DNA of 64,000 bases from Terriglobia bacterium (GCA_020072565.1 JAIQGI010000026.1:1-64000); one strand, 5' to 3'. Shown: positions 25,277 through 35,054, numbered from the stretch's first letter. Notes: generated by a model from the sequence alone, not told the origin. Program-made: numbers and translations.

Positions 25277-27904
25277 TTGGAAAACCGGCAAGATTCCCCA
25301 AGTGTGCCCAAGCCACTAGCGGAGGCCGACCAGGAACCGGCGAAACCGGCCAGGCACCCTCTTGTGCTCTGGCTGCTTGCGAATGCGCGCTGGATCTGGC
25401 CGCTGGTTGTGATCGCCGTGATTTTCATGGTGACGTGGTCGGATCTGCGCACCATTCATTACCGCCAGGTTCAGCATGCCCTCCATCGCATCGAGCTTTC
25501 CTGGCTGACTTGGGTCTGGGGACTCACCATTGCCAATCTCGCAGTGATGGGCCTCTATGATGTCATCTGCCTGCGCGGCGCCCAGGTGCGCGCGCGCGAG
25601 CGTTGGTGGATCGGCACGCTGGCTTTTGCCTGGAGTAATTTCCTGACCCTTGGCCCGCTCGCCGGCCCTGCCATCCGCTTCTGGCTTTATCGCCCTTTCG
25701 GTGTCAGCTTTCACACCTTGCGTCAGGCTATCGTTTCTATTGCCGTTGGCTTCGGTGGCGGCCTGCTGTTCTGGATCCCATTCGTTCTGATGCCTTTGCC
25801 GCAAACGGGATGGGTATCCCTTGCGATCAGGGCCGTGCTGGTTTTTCTGACTGCATTTCTCGCGGGTCTCCTGGCCGGGAGACTCCAACTGTGGAAGCGG
25901 TTTCCGGTCTGGATACGCGATTTGGACGTGCGCTGGCCCGGGCTGTTTATGCTGGGCGCACTCGACTGGACGCTGGCCTTCCTCGTTTTTGAAGCGAGCC
26001 TCCATGCCGCCGGGATTGACCTGGCGGCCGAAAATCTCGGACGGCTCTATTTCCTCGGTCAGGGCCTGGGGGTGCTGAGTCTGATCCCCGGGGGATTGGG
26101 GAGTGCGGACGTCTTCTGGCTGGCCGGATTGGGGCCGGTTGTCGAGAAGGCAGCGGCCGGGCTTCTCGTCTACCGCCTGATCTACTACGTGATCCCGTGG
26201 TCTGCAGCGACACTCCTGCTTCTGCGCCGCGCCGTGCACGGCAAGGTGCGCTGGGCAGGCCCAGCACGCTGGTTTGTCTCCCTGATCGTGCTTTTTTCCG
26301 GCGGCGTGATGCTGATCAGTTCGGCTACACCGGACCTCGGTCATCGTATTCGGACCCTCGAACAGATCGTTCCGATCGCGATCCTGGAGACCTCTCACGT
26401 TGCCAGCGCGATCTTCGGCCTGTTCCTTTTCGTGCTGGCGCGCGGGCTGATGAAAGGGTATCGCTTTTCCTATCGGACGGCTCTGGCTCTTCTGCTCGGA
26501 GGTGCTGTGGGCAGCCTGCTTAAGGCCCTCGACTATGAAGAGGCCATCATCTTTGTGCTCACCGCCGCTCTCCTCTGGACGCATGCCGAGCTTTTCACCC
26601 TGCCCAGTCGCAAAGGCGGGACAGCGATCGCGATACTTACTCCGATCACCCTGGCGATCTTTGTGTTCGCGGCTGCCGGGTTCGCGGCTTACAACGGAAG
26701 CCAGCTCGCGGGCGCAAGCGCGTTCAGCTTCCCCTCCTATTTTTCCCACACCTTCGAGGCCGCCCGCTTCCTGCGCACGCTGAGCATCCTGTTCCTCTTC
26801 GGGTTGCTCATCGCGTTCTACCTCATCATGAGGATCCCGCACCGCTACGTTCCACCGACGAGCGAAGTGATCGATCGTGCCCTCACCCTCCATCAGAGGC
26901 TGGGAAAGGGAACGACCGCCTTGATGGCAGCGAATGCCGACAAGTCGATTCTGTTCCTGCATGACACGGGCTTTTGCCTGTATCGCACAGTAGGACGGTA
27001 CATGGTGGTTCTCGCGGACCCCACCCTCGAGCCGGGAGCGGAAAGGAAATGCCTGGGTGTGATGCTCCAAAAGGCAGCGGAGCTGGACAGGACGCTTGTC
27101 TTTTATCAGATCTCCGCGCATTGGCTGCCGGTGTTGCACGATTTCGGCTACTCCTTTTTCAAGCTGGGCGAAGAGGCGTTTGTGGACCTGGACCAGTTCA
27201 ATATCCAGGGAAACAAGGGCAAAGCCATGCGCAACGTGCTAAACCGCTTTCGCAACGATGGATACACGTTCGAGGTCCTGCCCGCCGCCAAAGTCCCGGA
27301 CTACATCCCGGAGCTGAAAAATATTTCCGATGCCTGGCTGCGCAGCAAGAAAGCACGGGAAAGGCAGTTCTCGATCGGCTCTTTCGACCCCAGCTATCTC
27401 TCGCGCTTTCCGTGTGCGATCGTCAGGGATGTGGCGGGAAAAGCGGTGGCATTCGCCAACGTGTTGATGGGCCCGAACCAGGAGGAATTCTCCATCGATC
27501 TGATGCGCTATATGCCCGTTTGCCCGAACGGCGTGATAGATCTTCTCTTTCTCCAGCTGTTTGAATGGGGCAAGGGGCAGGGGTTCCGAACCTTCAACCT
27601 CGGCATGGCGCCTTTGGCCACAGTGGGCGAGGTCCGGCAGGCGCGTCTGGGTGAGCGGCTGGCGAACATTCTGTTTCAGCATGGCGAGCACTGGTACAAT
27701 TTCAGAGGCATCCGGCTTTTCAAGCAAAAATTCGATCCCCGGTGGGTGCCTCGCTATCTGGCCTATCCGGCATTCTGGATGTGGCCGCAGGTAATCGTAA
27801 ACGTGGCGGCATTAATTGCCGGAGGCTGGAAGAACCTGATCTTTCCGACCGAAAGGCATGCCGACGCAGAAAATGCATGCCCCCATCCAGCACGCAGCTA
27901 TTGA
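25277..27904 (+). CDS. mprF: Bifunctional lysylphosphatidylglycerol synthetase/flippase MprF
   Basis: An 875-residue membrane protein. The N-terminal two-thirds (about 30-530) is a multi-spanning flippase domain (UPF0104-like, with FLGQGLGVLSLIPGGLGSADVFWL). The C-terminal third (about 540-860) is the cytosolic aminoacyl-PG synthase domain (DUF2156/GNAT-like; GKAMRNVLNRFRNDGYTFEV, FRTFNLGMAPLA). It transfers lysine (or another amino acid) from aminoacyl-tRNA to phosphatidylglycerol and lowers surface charge. The start is TTG, supported by GGAGAAGG 6 nt upstream. The next gene, 13 nt away, is a VirJ/AcvB-type hydrolase, a known partner of LpiA/MprF in alphaproteobacteria. Confidence 0.9.
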   Translation: MENRQDSPSVPKPLAEADQEPAKPARHPLVLWLLANARWIWPLVVIAVIFMVTWSDLRTIHYRQVQHALHRIELSWLTWVWGLTIANLAVMGLYDVICLRGAQVRARERWWIGTLAFAWSNFLTLGPLAGPAIRFWLYRPFGVSFHTLRQAIVSIAVGFGGGLLFWIPFVLMPLPQTGWVSLAIRAVLVFLTAFLAGLLAGRLQLWKRFPVWIRDLDVRWPGLFMLGALDWTLAFLVFEASLHAAGIDLAAENLGRLYFLGQGLGVLSLIPGGLGSADVFWLAGLGPVVEKAAAGLLVYRLIYYVIPWSAATLLLLRRAVHGKVRWAGPARWFVSLIVLFSGGVMLISSATPDLGHRIRTLEQIVPIAILETSHVASAIFGLFLFVLARGLMKGYRFSYRTALALLLGGAVGSLLKALDYEEAIIFVLTAALLWTHAELFTLPSRKGGTAIAILTPITLAIFVFAAAGFAAYNGSQLAGASAFSFPSYFSHTFEAARFLRTLSILFLFGLLIAFYLIMRIPHRYVPPTSEVIDRALTLHQRLGKGTTALMAANADKSILFLHDTGFCLYRTVGRYMVVLADPTLEPGAERKCLGVMLQKAAELDRTLVFYQISAHWLPVLHDFGYSFFKLGEEAFVDLDQFNIQGNKGKAMRNVLNRFRNDGYTFEVLPAAKVPDYIPELKNISDAWLRSKKARERQFSIGSFDPSYLSRFPCAIVRDVAGKAVAFANVLMGPNQEEFSIDLMRYMPVCPNGVIDLLFLQLFEWGKGQGFRTFNLGMAPLATVGEVRQARLGERLANILFQHGEHWYNFRGIRLFKQKFDPRWVPRYLAYPAFWMWPQVIVNVAALIAGGWKNLIFPTERHADAENACPHPARSY

Positions 27905-27917
27905 AGAGAGAAAAGAG

Positions 27918-28751
27918 ATGAAGCTCCTGCACCCCAGATTTCTTTTGTGCCGTAATGTTCTTTCAGCCGGAATGGCTTTGCTCCTTCTGGCCTCCACTCT
28001 GCATGCGGCCCGGCCCGCGGCTCGCACCCTGACTGTCAACCTGCGCGGGAAGCCGCAATCCGTTCAGATTTATGAGCCGGCGCCCGGGGCACCCAAACGC
28101 ACGGTGCAGGTGCTGGTCACGAGCGGTGACCTCGGCTGGCTGGGGATATCGGGTGATGTGCCCGGGCACCTTCAGGAACAGGGCTATCGCGTTATAGGTT
28201 TTAATGCCCGGACATATGTATCCTCCTTCACCGGAGGTGGCGGCGCGCACCTGGAAGAGAATTGGATCCCAGCCGACTACGAGGCGGTCGTGGATGCAGC
28301 GTCGAAGGGCAGCATGTTTCCCAAAGAGTTTGTTTCCATCGGAGTTTCCGAAGGCGCCGGGCTGGCAGTGCTGGCGATGGGCCAACCTGGAGCCAGCGCA
28401 CTATGTCGCGGCATCATCGCCCTGGGACTTCCCCTTAAGACCGCCCTCGGATGGCGTTGGACCGACTTCACCGCCTGGATTTCCAAAAGAGAGCCGAATG
28501 AGCGTCTCGCGGAGACAAAGGAATATCTCGTCCGGCTCAAGGTGCCCATCGTGATGGTTCACTCTACTCGCGATGAGTACGACCTGATCGACAACGTGCG
28601 GGCCATCTTCGCCGATGCGCCCGAACCCAAGCGTTTCATTGCGGTAGATGCTTCCAACCACCGGTTCAGCAACAAGATCCCTGAAGTTATGTCCATTCTC
28701 GACACTTCTATCAGTTGGATGGAATCACTCGATCGGCCAACCAGCCGCTAG
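27918..28751 (+). CDS. Secreted VirJ/AcvB-type alpha/beta hydrolase
   Basis: A 277-residue exported protein with a signal peptide (MKLLHPRF... then a hydrophobic core ending ...LLLASTLHAA). An alpha/beta-hydrolase-like domain shows TSGDLGWLGISGDV and the nucleophile elbow GVSEGAG. A candidate acid sits in STRDEYD, and a candidate His in DASNHRFS. This matches the VirJ family; in Agrobacterium and Rhizobium the related AcvB, encoded beside lpiA, hydrolyses lysyl-phosphatidylglycerol in the periplasm. The position 13 nt after mprF supports the same role here by inference. The start is the ATG behind GAGAGAAAAGAG. Confidence 0.8.
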   Translation: MKLLHPRFLLCRNVLSAGMALLLLASTLHAARPAARTLTVNLRGKPQSVQIYEPAPGAPKRTVQVLVTSGDLGWLGISGDVPGHLQEQGYRVIGFNARTYVSSFTGGGGAHLEENWIPADYEAVVDAASKGSMFPKEFVSIGVSEGAGLAVLAMGQPGASALCRGIIALGLPLKTALGWRWTDFTAWISKREPNERLAETKEYLVRLKVPIVMVHSTRDEYDLIDNVRAIFADAPEPKRFIAVDASNHRFSNKIPEVMSILDTSISWMESLDRPTSR

Positions 28752-28871
28752 GACTTCCGTGGCACCGGGAGCATCCTGCCCTATCCTCTGTTGGAGCTCC
28801 TGGAGTTCATAGTGATCTTCATCAAATCACTTCCGGGGAAAAGCCCGGAGCCCTTCTGTCTGCGCGCGTGT

Positions 28872-28877
28872 TAGAAT
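28872..28877 (+). promoter_or_regulatory. -10-like box adjacent to histidine kinase start
   Basis: TAGAAT ends 9 nt before the ATG at 28887 with no Shine-Dalgarno in between, the same spacing as the boxes before 3687 and 39134. No convincing -35 is seen, so this is a weak call. Confidence 0.3.
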
Positions 28878-28886
28878 AGATGCCCG

Positions 28887-30467
28887 ATGAACAGGCCGTT
28901 CCGCTACAACGCCACCACTGTGGCTATTGCGATGGGTCTCATCGCGGTCTCGACTGCCGTGTTGAGCTACTTCAGCTATGTCCAATGGGGTGTGGGGAAG
29001 GAGAATCTGGTCGATACCAACCTGGTGCAGAGCAACATGAGGCTCGCGAGCCAGTGCGTGGATCGAATCGAGCAGAAGATCATCACCAACGACGGGATCC
29101 TCTCCGAGATGGTGGATGTGGATGATCCATCCACCTGGGAAACAACCGCCGAGAGCATCAAGAGAGGCGATTTCAACGTCGACCACGTTTTCATTTTCCG
29201 GCTCGACAAGGATATTCCTGTGTTTCCGCACTATACCAATGAGATCAAGAACTCGTGGGGAGCCGTATGTGCCAGCTATAAGGAGCTCAACCGGAGGCAA
29301 CTGGTCGCCAACCAAACCAACCACCTGCACAAGGAACGCAGCGATAACTATTTCTTCGCTTCCTACGTGCTCAAAGAAGATCGTCGGGGCGAACAGTACC
29401 TCGTTTTTTTCCAGATGAACATCGACAAGACCCTAGCATTGGCGGACAGGTACGTGCGCGATCTCCAAGCCGTCTTCTATGTGAGCATCGTGGACTTCGA
29501 CAACAACGGCGTATATTCACAGCCGATTCCGCGGAGCAAATACTTTTTCGAAATGCGCTTCCCGACCACACTTTATAAATGGCTCCTTCAGGTCGTGCCG
29601 CGCAATTATACAGAAATGGAACGGAATGCACGGAACCAGCGCCGTGCCAACCTGTTCCTTATCATCCTGAGCATGTCTCTCATTTTCTGCAGCCTGGCCA
29701 TCATATATGTGGCCGGCAGAAAGGAGCGCCAGCTGACCCAGCTCAAGGAGGACTTCATCAGCAACGTCAGCCACGAGCTGAAGACGCCCCTGTCGCTCAT
29801 TCGCATGTTCAGCGAGATCCTGGTCACCGGCCGTGTGAAAAGCGACGCGGTCAAGCAGGAATACTATGGCATCATTCACAGCGAAAGCGACCGCATGGGT
29901 CGTCTGATCGCCAATCTGCTGGATTTTGCCCGCCTGGAACGGGAACGGCACAGCCTGCATTTCGAGAGGACTAACATCGCGCAGTTGGTGATCAAGGAGC
30001 TGGAAGCCTTCCGATACCAAATTCAGAAGGAGGGCTTCGAACTGGTTACCCGTGTGAACAACAACGTCCCGGATACCTTGGCCGATCCCAATGCCATCAG
30101 CATGGCTTTTTTCAACCTTCTCGACAACGCGGTGAAGTATTCCGGCGAACGCAAACAGGTCACAGTGAGCGTCAGCCAGAGCAACGGATCTGTCGACCTT
30201 GCGGTCAAAGATGAGGGCCTGGGAATTCCGGAGGCGGAGCGACAGAGGATCTTCGAGAAATTTTTCCGCGGCAGCAGCGCAAGTGTCAAGAGGATCCGCG
30301 GCAGCGGCATCGGGCTTTCCCTTACCAAGCAGGTTGCGGAGATGCACGGCGGTGAGATCCGAGTAGAAAGCGAGGTTGGCCGCGGGAGCACCTTCACAAT
30401 GAGAATCCCGATCCGCGAGGAGCCTTTGCCGGCATTGAAAGGGAAGAGTTCGAAGACGGAACTGTAG
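28887..30467 (+). CDS. Membrane sensor histidine kinase
   Basis: A 526-residue two-component sensor. TM1 lies at about 12-31 and TM2 at about 254-277. Between them is a 220-residue periplasmic sensor domain with no recognisable family. The H-box SHELKTP has the phosphorylated His296. The kinase core carries the N-box NLLDNAVKY (410-418), G1 DEGLGIP (442-448) and G2 GSGIGLSL (472-479). It is followed at 84 nt by its OmpR-type response regulator and then a TPR protein, so this is an operon. The ligand is unknown. No ribosome binding site precedes the ATG. Confidence 0.93.
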   Translation: MNRPFRYNATTVAIAMGLIAVSTAVLSYFSYVQWGVGKENLVDTNLVQSNMRLASQCVDRIEQKIITNDGILSEMVDVDDPSTWETTAESIKRGDFNVDHVFIFRLDKDIPVFPHYTNEIKNSWGAVCASYKELNRRQLVANQTNHLHKERSDNYFFASYVLKEDRRGEQYLVFFQMNIDKTLALADRYVRDLQAVFYVSIVDFDNNGVYSQPIPRSKYFFEMRFPTTLYKWLLQVVPRNYTEMERNARNQRRANLFLIILSMSLIFCSLAIIYVAGRKERQLTQLKEDFISNVSHELKTPLSLIRMFSEILVTGRVKSDAVKQEYYGIIHSESDRMGRLIANLLDFARLERERHSLHFERTNIAQLVIKELEAFRYQIQKEGFELVTRVNNNVPDTLADPNAISMAFFNLLDNAVKYSGERKQVTVSVSQSNGSVDLAVKDEGLGIPEAERQRIFEKFFRGSSASVKRIRGSGIGLSLTKQVAEMHGGEIRVESEVGRGSTFTMRIPIREEPLPALKGKSSKTEL

Positions 30468-30550
30468 GTGATCACGGGTCCCGCCAGATAGGGATGTACG
30501 TGGATCGGCGCGCATTTGAGGTTCCAAAGCCACCTGCGCAGGTGAGTTGA

Positions 30551-31231
30551 ATGCAGAGAATTCTCGTTGTTGAAGATGAACCGGAGATGGCCCGCGGGCT
30601 AAAGGACATTCTCGAATTTGAAGGCTACCAGGCGACCATTGCGGCCAGCGGCAAGGAAGGCCTCCAAATGGTGGTGCGGGAGGCTCCTGACTGCATTATC
30701 CTTGACCTCATGTTGCCCGATCTCAGCGGCTATCAGGTGTGCGGGCAGATCCGTCGGCAGAAAATCAACACGCCCATCATCATGCTTACCGCGAAGGCGC
30801 AGGACTACGATAAGATAAGGGGGCTGGAGGCGGGTGCCGACGACTACCTGACCAAGCCCTTCAGCGTCGGCGAACTGCTGGCGCGCGTGATGGCCCTGCT
30901 GCGCCGGAGCAGCGGGTACACCAAGGATGTCGATGTCATCCAGGTCGGCTCCAGTCTCGTCGATGTGAAGCATTTTACCGTTCAGCGAGGCAAAAAAGAG
31001 CATTCGCTGTCACATTACGAAGTCGAGCTCTTCAAGCTCCTGCATGCAAACGCCAACCAGCCGGTCACGCGGGATGAAATCCTCAACAAGGTCTGGGGAA
31101 CCCTGAACTATCCCACCAACCGGACGGTGGATAACTTCATTGTGAAGCTCAGAAAGAAGATCGAAGAAGATTACCGGAATCCCAAGCACATCCTGACCAT
31201 TTACGGTGTCGGCTACAAGCTCAGCCCATGA
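30551..31231 (+). CDS. OmpR/PhoB-family response regulator
   Basis: A 226-residue DNA-binding regulator. The receiver domain has the acidic cluster EDE (8-10), phosphoacceptor Asp52 in [12 protein letters not shown], Thr80 and Lys102 (TKPF). The C-terminal winged helix (about 130-226) carries the [19 protein letters not shown] recognition region and ends GVGYKLSP. It is cognate to the upstream kinase and overlaps the next gene by 4 nt (ATGA), so it is translationally coupled to the TPR protein. Confidence 0.95.
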   Translation: MQRILVVEDEPEMARGLKDILEFEGYQATIAASGKEGLQMVVREAPDCIILDLMLPDLSGYQVCGQIRRQKINTPIIMLTAKAQDYDKIRGLEAGADDYLTKPFSVGELLARVMALLRRSSGYTKDVDVIQVGSSLVDVKHFTVQRGKKEHSLSHYEVELFKLLHANANQPVTRDEILNKVWGTLNYPTNRTVDNFIVKLRKKIEEDYRNPKHILTIYGVGYKLSP

Positions 31232-32424
31232 TGTTCCTACTCGACATTCTGAAAACGCTCGCTTTTCGCTCCCGCTCGCTGAGAGCGCTCGGCGCGCGGC
31301 GCGCATCCATCACCGCTCTGATCTCCCTTGCGGTGGGATTTCTGGCATTTATCCTGGTACGGAACAACGCGACCTTGAATGTAGTTCCCTATATCCATCC
31401 ACAACCGGGCTTCCTCGAGTCATTCCTGGAAAGCCACCTGTTGCAGATGCTCCTGTTCCTTTCGCTGGTCTATGTTCCTGTGATCATCGTGTTGAGCAAT
31501 GCGTTCGCCGGCGACGGCCTGGGATTTTCCATGTCGCGCGCCGAGTATAGGACGCATCTTTCTGCTTTGTTCCCACTCTGGGGGGTATTGTTTCTGATCG
31601 GTGCACCGCTCGTGCCTTATTTTCTGGATCTGGGATTTCTGGTAATCAGTGCGGGCGAGTTCTGGCTCTTTCTGACCTTGGTTGTCTATACGGTCTGGGC
31701 CGTCAAGGAGCTGGATTACATCCCGACGGCGTTGGCCCTCGGCGTCTTCATCCTGTCCCTGGTCACCCTTCCCGTCCTCTTTGTGCTGACCAACTTTCTG
31801 TTTGCCCTCCCCTTCTTTGTGGTGCTCCCCGTCCTGTATGTGTTCCTCCAGCGCCTGCGCGAACTGGTCGCGACGAAAACATTATTGCGCGGTTTTCGGC
31901 AGCACCTGCGAACGCTGACGCTCAACCCTCGTGATGCCGACGCGCATTATCAACTCGGTTTGCTTCACTTCCAGGGTGGACACCTGGAAACTGCACGGGG
32001 CTACTTCGAGCAGGCGCTTGCGATCGACCTCCAGGATCCCGACTATCACTACTACATGGGACGTATCTTCGAAAGCCGGGAGGATTGGCCCAAAGCGGCG
32101 GCCGAGTACGAGGAGACTTATCGGCTGAATCCTGAGTACGGGTTGGGCGACATTTTCCGCGAAGTGGGCAAGGGATACCTGCACACCGACAGAGCGGAAA
32201 AGGCGATCGAGTTTCTCAGGTTTTTTCTTGAGCGCCGCGGCTCCGATCCCCAGGGAAGGTATTGGCTGGCCGTAGCGCTGCAGAGAACCGGCAATGCGGG
32301 GGAGATGCGCGCACAACTGAACACCATCCTGGATCAGGCACGCTCCAATCCCCGTTTTTTCCGCAGAGAGCACAGAGAATGGATCTACCGGGCCCGCATC
32401 CTCCTGCGGGGCACCGCGAACTGA
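31228..32424 (+). CDS. Membrane protein with C-terminal TPR repeats
   Basis: A 398-residue protein. About five hydrophobic segments fill residues 25-215, followed by a soluble TPR region from about 230 to 360. Recognisable repeats include NPRDADAHYQLGLLHFQGG, DPDYHYYMGRIFESREDWPKAAAEYEE and RAEKAIEFLRFFLERRG. The membrane part resembles Yip1-like proteins only loosely. It is coupled to the response regulator and followed by a glycosyltransferase, so a scaffold role in envelope polysaccharide synthesis is possible but speculative. Confidence 0.8.
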   Translation: MMFLLDILKTLAFRSRSLRALGARRASITALISLAVGFLAFILVRNNATLNVVPYIHPQPGFLESFLESHLLQMLLFLSLVYVPVIIVLSNAFAGDGLGFSMSRAEYRTHLSALFPLWGVLFLIGAPLVPYFLDLGFLVISAGEFWLFLTLVVYTVWAVKELDYIPTALALGVFILSLVTLPVLFVLTNFLFALPFFVVLPVLYVFLQRLRELVATKTLLRGFRQHLRTLTLNPRDADAHYQLGLLHFQGGHLETARGYFEQALAIDLQDPDYHYYMGRIFESREDWPKAAAEYEETYRLNPEYGLGDIFREVGKGYLHTDRAEKAIEFLRFFLERRGSDPQGRYWLAVALQRTGNAGEMRAQLNTILDQARSNPRFFRREHREWIYRARILLRGTAN

Positions 32425-32436
32425 GGGCTGACTTAA

Positions 32437-32489
32437 GACCTCCGACTTGAATCCTGGAAATTGTGCGCGCAGCACCGGCGTCGGAGGTC
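32437..32489. repeat. Inverted repeat between TPR and glycosyltransferase genes
   Basis: A perfect 10-bp inverted repeat, GACCTCCGAC (32437-32446) and GTCGGAGGTC (32480-32489), has a 33-nt spacer. It lies just after the TPR gene. It may be an mRNA stem or a small mobile repeat; no T-tract follows. Confidence 0.5.
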
Positions 32490-32591
32490 GGCAGTCGGAA
32501 GCAGGATTACAATTGAATACAATTCTGGACATTCTGATGACAACCATCGCGCGGAGCTTTCCTATACTCCCGACTTTGGGTGAGGAAAGTC

Positions 32592-34208
32592 ATGCAGTAC
32601 CTCTGGTCCCACATCTCATCATGGCAAAAGTTCCAGGAGACGGGAAACATTTCGTATCTGTACCAGATGGATTCCTTCGACAAGGCCATCATCTGGGCGT
32701 ATTTTACGATCCTGGCCATTCTCAGCTTCTACGGCCTGCACCGATACATGCTGGTCTGGCTCTTTCGAAGGCATCGCAACCATGTGCCAGGCTGCCTCGA
32801 GCGCTTCCAGGAGCTGCCGCAAGTTACCGTCCAACTCCCTTTTTACAACGAAATGTATGTGGTGAAGCGGGTGATCGACGCGGTGTGCGCTTTCGACTAC
32901 CCCCGCGACCGGCTCGAAATCCAGCTGCTGGACGATTCTACGGATGAGACCCGGAAGATCGCGCGCGAGGCCGCCGATGAGTGGCACAGGCAAGGCATCG
33001 ACATCCACTATATTCACCGGGACAACCGCTCGGGATTCAAAGCCGGCGCGCTCGAGAACGGGCTCAAAACCGCCAAGGGTGAGTTCGTAGCAATCTTCGA
33101 TGCCGACTTCGTGCCCCTGCCTGATTTTCTGCAGAAAACCATTCACTATTTCACCGATCCGAAAGTCGGCCTCGTGCAGGGGCGGTGGGAGCATATCAAC
33201 AGGGAATATTCATTTCTCACCCGGGCGCAGGCGATCCTTCTGGACGGCCACTTCATGATGGAAAGCAACACCCGTTATCTGTGCGGCCGCTTCTTCAACT
33301 TCAACGGCACAGCGGGAATCCTGCGCAGGCAGGCCATCCGGGATGCCGGCGGATGGGAGCACGACACTCTGACCGAGGACCTTGATTTGAGTTACCGGGC
33401 CCAGATGAAAGGCTGGAAATTCGTTTTCCTGCCGGATCTCCTGGCCCCGGCGGAACTCCCGGTCGAAATAAACTCCTTCAAGGCCCAGCAGTGCCGGTGG
33501 GCGAAGGGAGCCATGCAAACCGGCAAGAAAGTGCTGCCAAGGCTGTTGCGGAGCAATCTCAGCCCCGCGGAGAAGCTGGAGGCCTGGTATCATCTCACCG
33601 GGAATGTTTGTTATCCGGTGATGCTGTTACTTGCGCTCCTGCTTTTCCCTGCTTTGATCGTGCGCTTCAACCAAGGCTATTTCGATTTGTTGACAGTCGA
33701 CTTGCCGCTGTTTGCACTCTCCTTTGCCAGCGTCAACTGTTTTTATATCTCGAGCCAGAAAGCTCTGCACAAAGACTGGTGGAAGAGAATCCTCTATCTG
33801 CCGGGTGTCATGGCGCTTGGAATCGGGATGACCGTTGCAGTGGCCAAGGCCGTACTTGAAGGAGCCGTCGGCGTAAAAAGCCCCTTCGTGCGCACGCCCA
33901 AGTTTTCCGTCGAAGGAAACACGCGGGATTGGAAGAAGAAGAAGTACCGCGGACGCATGGGCATCCTGCCTTTGGTGGAGGTCGGTTTCGGTCTCTATTT
34001 CAGTTTCGTCAACTACTACGCATGGAGCCTGGGCATCTACGGCATAATTCCATTTCTGTTCCTCTTCCAGTTCGGCTACCTCTACACCGGCCTGGGATCC
34101 ATGACTCAGCATTTCAAGCACGTGAATCTGCCGTCGCTCAGGTTGCCCTCGAGATTCCGCTGGGTCCCCGGCAAAGAGGAACTGGAACCGAAGCCTGAAA
34201 AAGCCTGA
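32592..34208 (+). CDS. Processive-type family 2 glycosyltransferase (cellulose-synthase-like)
   Basis: A 538-residue membrane glycosyltransferase. An N-terminal transmembrane helix (about 33-55) precedes a GT-A domain with LLDDSTDET (DDST, 114-117), the metal-binding DAD in AIFDADFVP (170-172), TEDLDLSYR, and QQCRWAKGAM (the QxxRW motif of processive enzymes). Four or five membrane helices follow. The product polymer or glycolipid cannot be told from sequence. The ATG at 32592 follows GAGGAAAG; an in-frame GTG lies at 32580. Confidence 0.9.
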   Translation: MQYLWSHISSWQKFQETGNISYLYQMDSFDKAIIWAYFTILAILSFYGLHRYMLVWLFRRHRNHVPGCLERFQELPQVTVQLPFYNEMYVVKRVIDAVCAFDYPRDRLEIQLLDDSTDETRKIAREAADEWHRQGIDIHYIHRDNRSGFKAGALENGLKTAKGEFVAIFDADFVPLPDFLQKTIHYFTDPKVGLVQGRWEHINREYSFLTRAQAILLDGHFMMESNTRYLCGRFFNFNGTAGILRRQAIRDAGGWEHDTLTEDLDLSYRAQMKGWKFVFLPDLLAPAELPVEINSFKAQQCRWAKGAMQTGKKVLPRLLRSNLSPAEKLEAWYHLTGNVCYPVMLLLALLLFPALIVRFNQGYFDLLTVDLPLFALSFASVNCFYISSQKALHKDWWKRILYLPGVMALGIGMTVAVAKAVLEGAVGVKSPFVRTPKFSVEGNTRDWKKKKYRGRMGILPLVEVGFGLYFSFVNYYAWSLGIYGIIPFLFLFQFGYLYTGLGSMTQHFKHVNLPSLRLPSRFRWVPGKEELEPKPEKA

Positions 34209-34221
34209 GGGAGTAAAGCGC

Positions 34222-34283
34222 CATTCCGATTTTCCAGTCCTCTCCTGCAGGGGTCGTCAAGGGAGAACTGGAAAATCGGAATG
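34222..34283. repeat. Long palindrome between convergent genes, possible bidirectional terminator
   Basis: The arms CATTCCGATTTTCCAGT (34222-34238) and ACTGGAAAATCGGAATG (34267-34283) match perfectly over 17 bp. The right arm is followed by TCCCCTTTTT. It supplies the last codons of the minus-strand MobA-like gene. The CGGAATGTCCCCTT end recurs at about 58657-58671. Confidence 0.7.
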
Positions 34284-34898
34284 TCCCCTTTTTGCCAGCG
34301 CTGATGCCGGCGTTTCCCCCGTCAATCTGAAGTAGTCCTCCGGAGTGTCGACGTCTTCGACTGAACCCTTTTCAGAAGTCTCAAGCCATGCTGCCTGACT
34401 CTTGTGGCGGGCGACAATGAGTTTAGGGCTCCCGTCGGGAGGCGCAGACAGCAACTCCTCGATCAGCATCGGCCCGAAGATCGCCGGATGACCCGCTTTC
34501 CCCTCGCAGCGTGGCATGGCAAGCGGAGCTGAGGAGCCCTGGAAGAGTTGGATCAGGTTGCGGACCAACTCAATCGAAACGAGCGGCTGGTCGACAGGCC
34601 AGATCAAGCAACCTCCACAATCCGGATCCAGGTCCTCCAACGCCAGCCTCAGGGATGAAACCTGGCCGCGTTCAGGATTGGGATTGGTCAACACTCGCAC
34701 TTTGCGGGAAATCAGCAAGGGCTGGATGCGGAACTCGTGAATTCCCAGGACCACGCGCGCGGCGGGCAGCTCTAACGCATCCAAGGTCTTCAGGATGCGT
34801 GTCAGGAAAGTGTCATCCCCCAATGGGAGGAGTGCCTTGGGATAACCCATCCTCGATGAATCACCGGCGGCAAGGACCACGGGCGTGATAATTTTCAT
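34257..34898 (-). CDS. MobA-like NTP transferase (molybdenum cofactor cytidylyltransferase type)
   Basis: A 213-residue nucleotidyltransferase with the N-terminal signature VLAAGDSSRMGYPKALLPLG (8-27, Lys21), a GGCLIWPVDQPLVS block with the metal-binding Asp, and GHPAIFGPMLIEEL. This is the layout of MocA-like CTP:Mo-cofactor cytidylyltransferases and related MobA-fold enzymes. No molybdoenzyme gene is nearby, so the substrate is uncertain. The start is the ATG immediately before the signature; the longer frame to 35021 is unsupported. The C-terminal residues (GHSDFPVLP) are encoded by the 34.25-kb palindrome. Confidence 0.85.
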   Translation of the reverse strand: MKIITPVVLAAGDSSRMGYPKALLPLGDDTFLTRILKTLDALELPAARVVLGIHEFRIQPLLISRKVRVLTNPNPERGQVSSLRLALEDLDPDCGGCLIWPVDQPLVSIELVRNLIQLFQGSSAPLAMPRCEGKAGHPAIFGPMLIEELLSAPPDGSPKLIVARHKSQAAWLETSEKGSVEDVDTPEDYFRLTGETPASALAKRGHSDFPVLP

Positions 34899-35054
34899 CT
34901 TGTATCCGATAAAACTCCCAAGCGTCTTCGGCGCGCTGGATAAGCAGATGAATACTATGGTATCAAATAGGCGTGAATCTTTTTTGTCTTTTGAGTTTGT
35001 CTTCGGGCGCTCAACCCACATGTAGGGGGGTCAGGCGGAGATCAGGAGGGATCC

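Noticed and set aside
25316-27139. 607-codon open frame on the minus strand opposite mprF
   Set aside because: It is a codon-phase shadow of the high-GC mprF gene. Its translation is Gln/Arg/Glu-rich low complexity with no motif, and mprF itself is certain.
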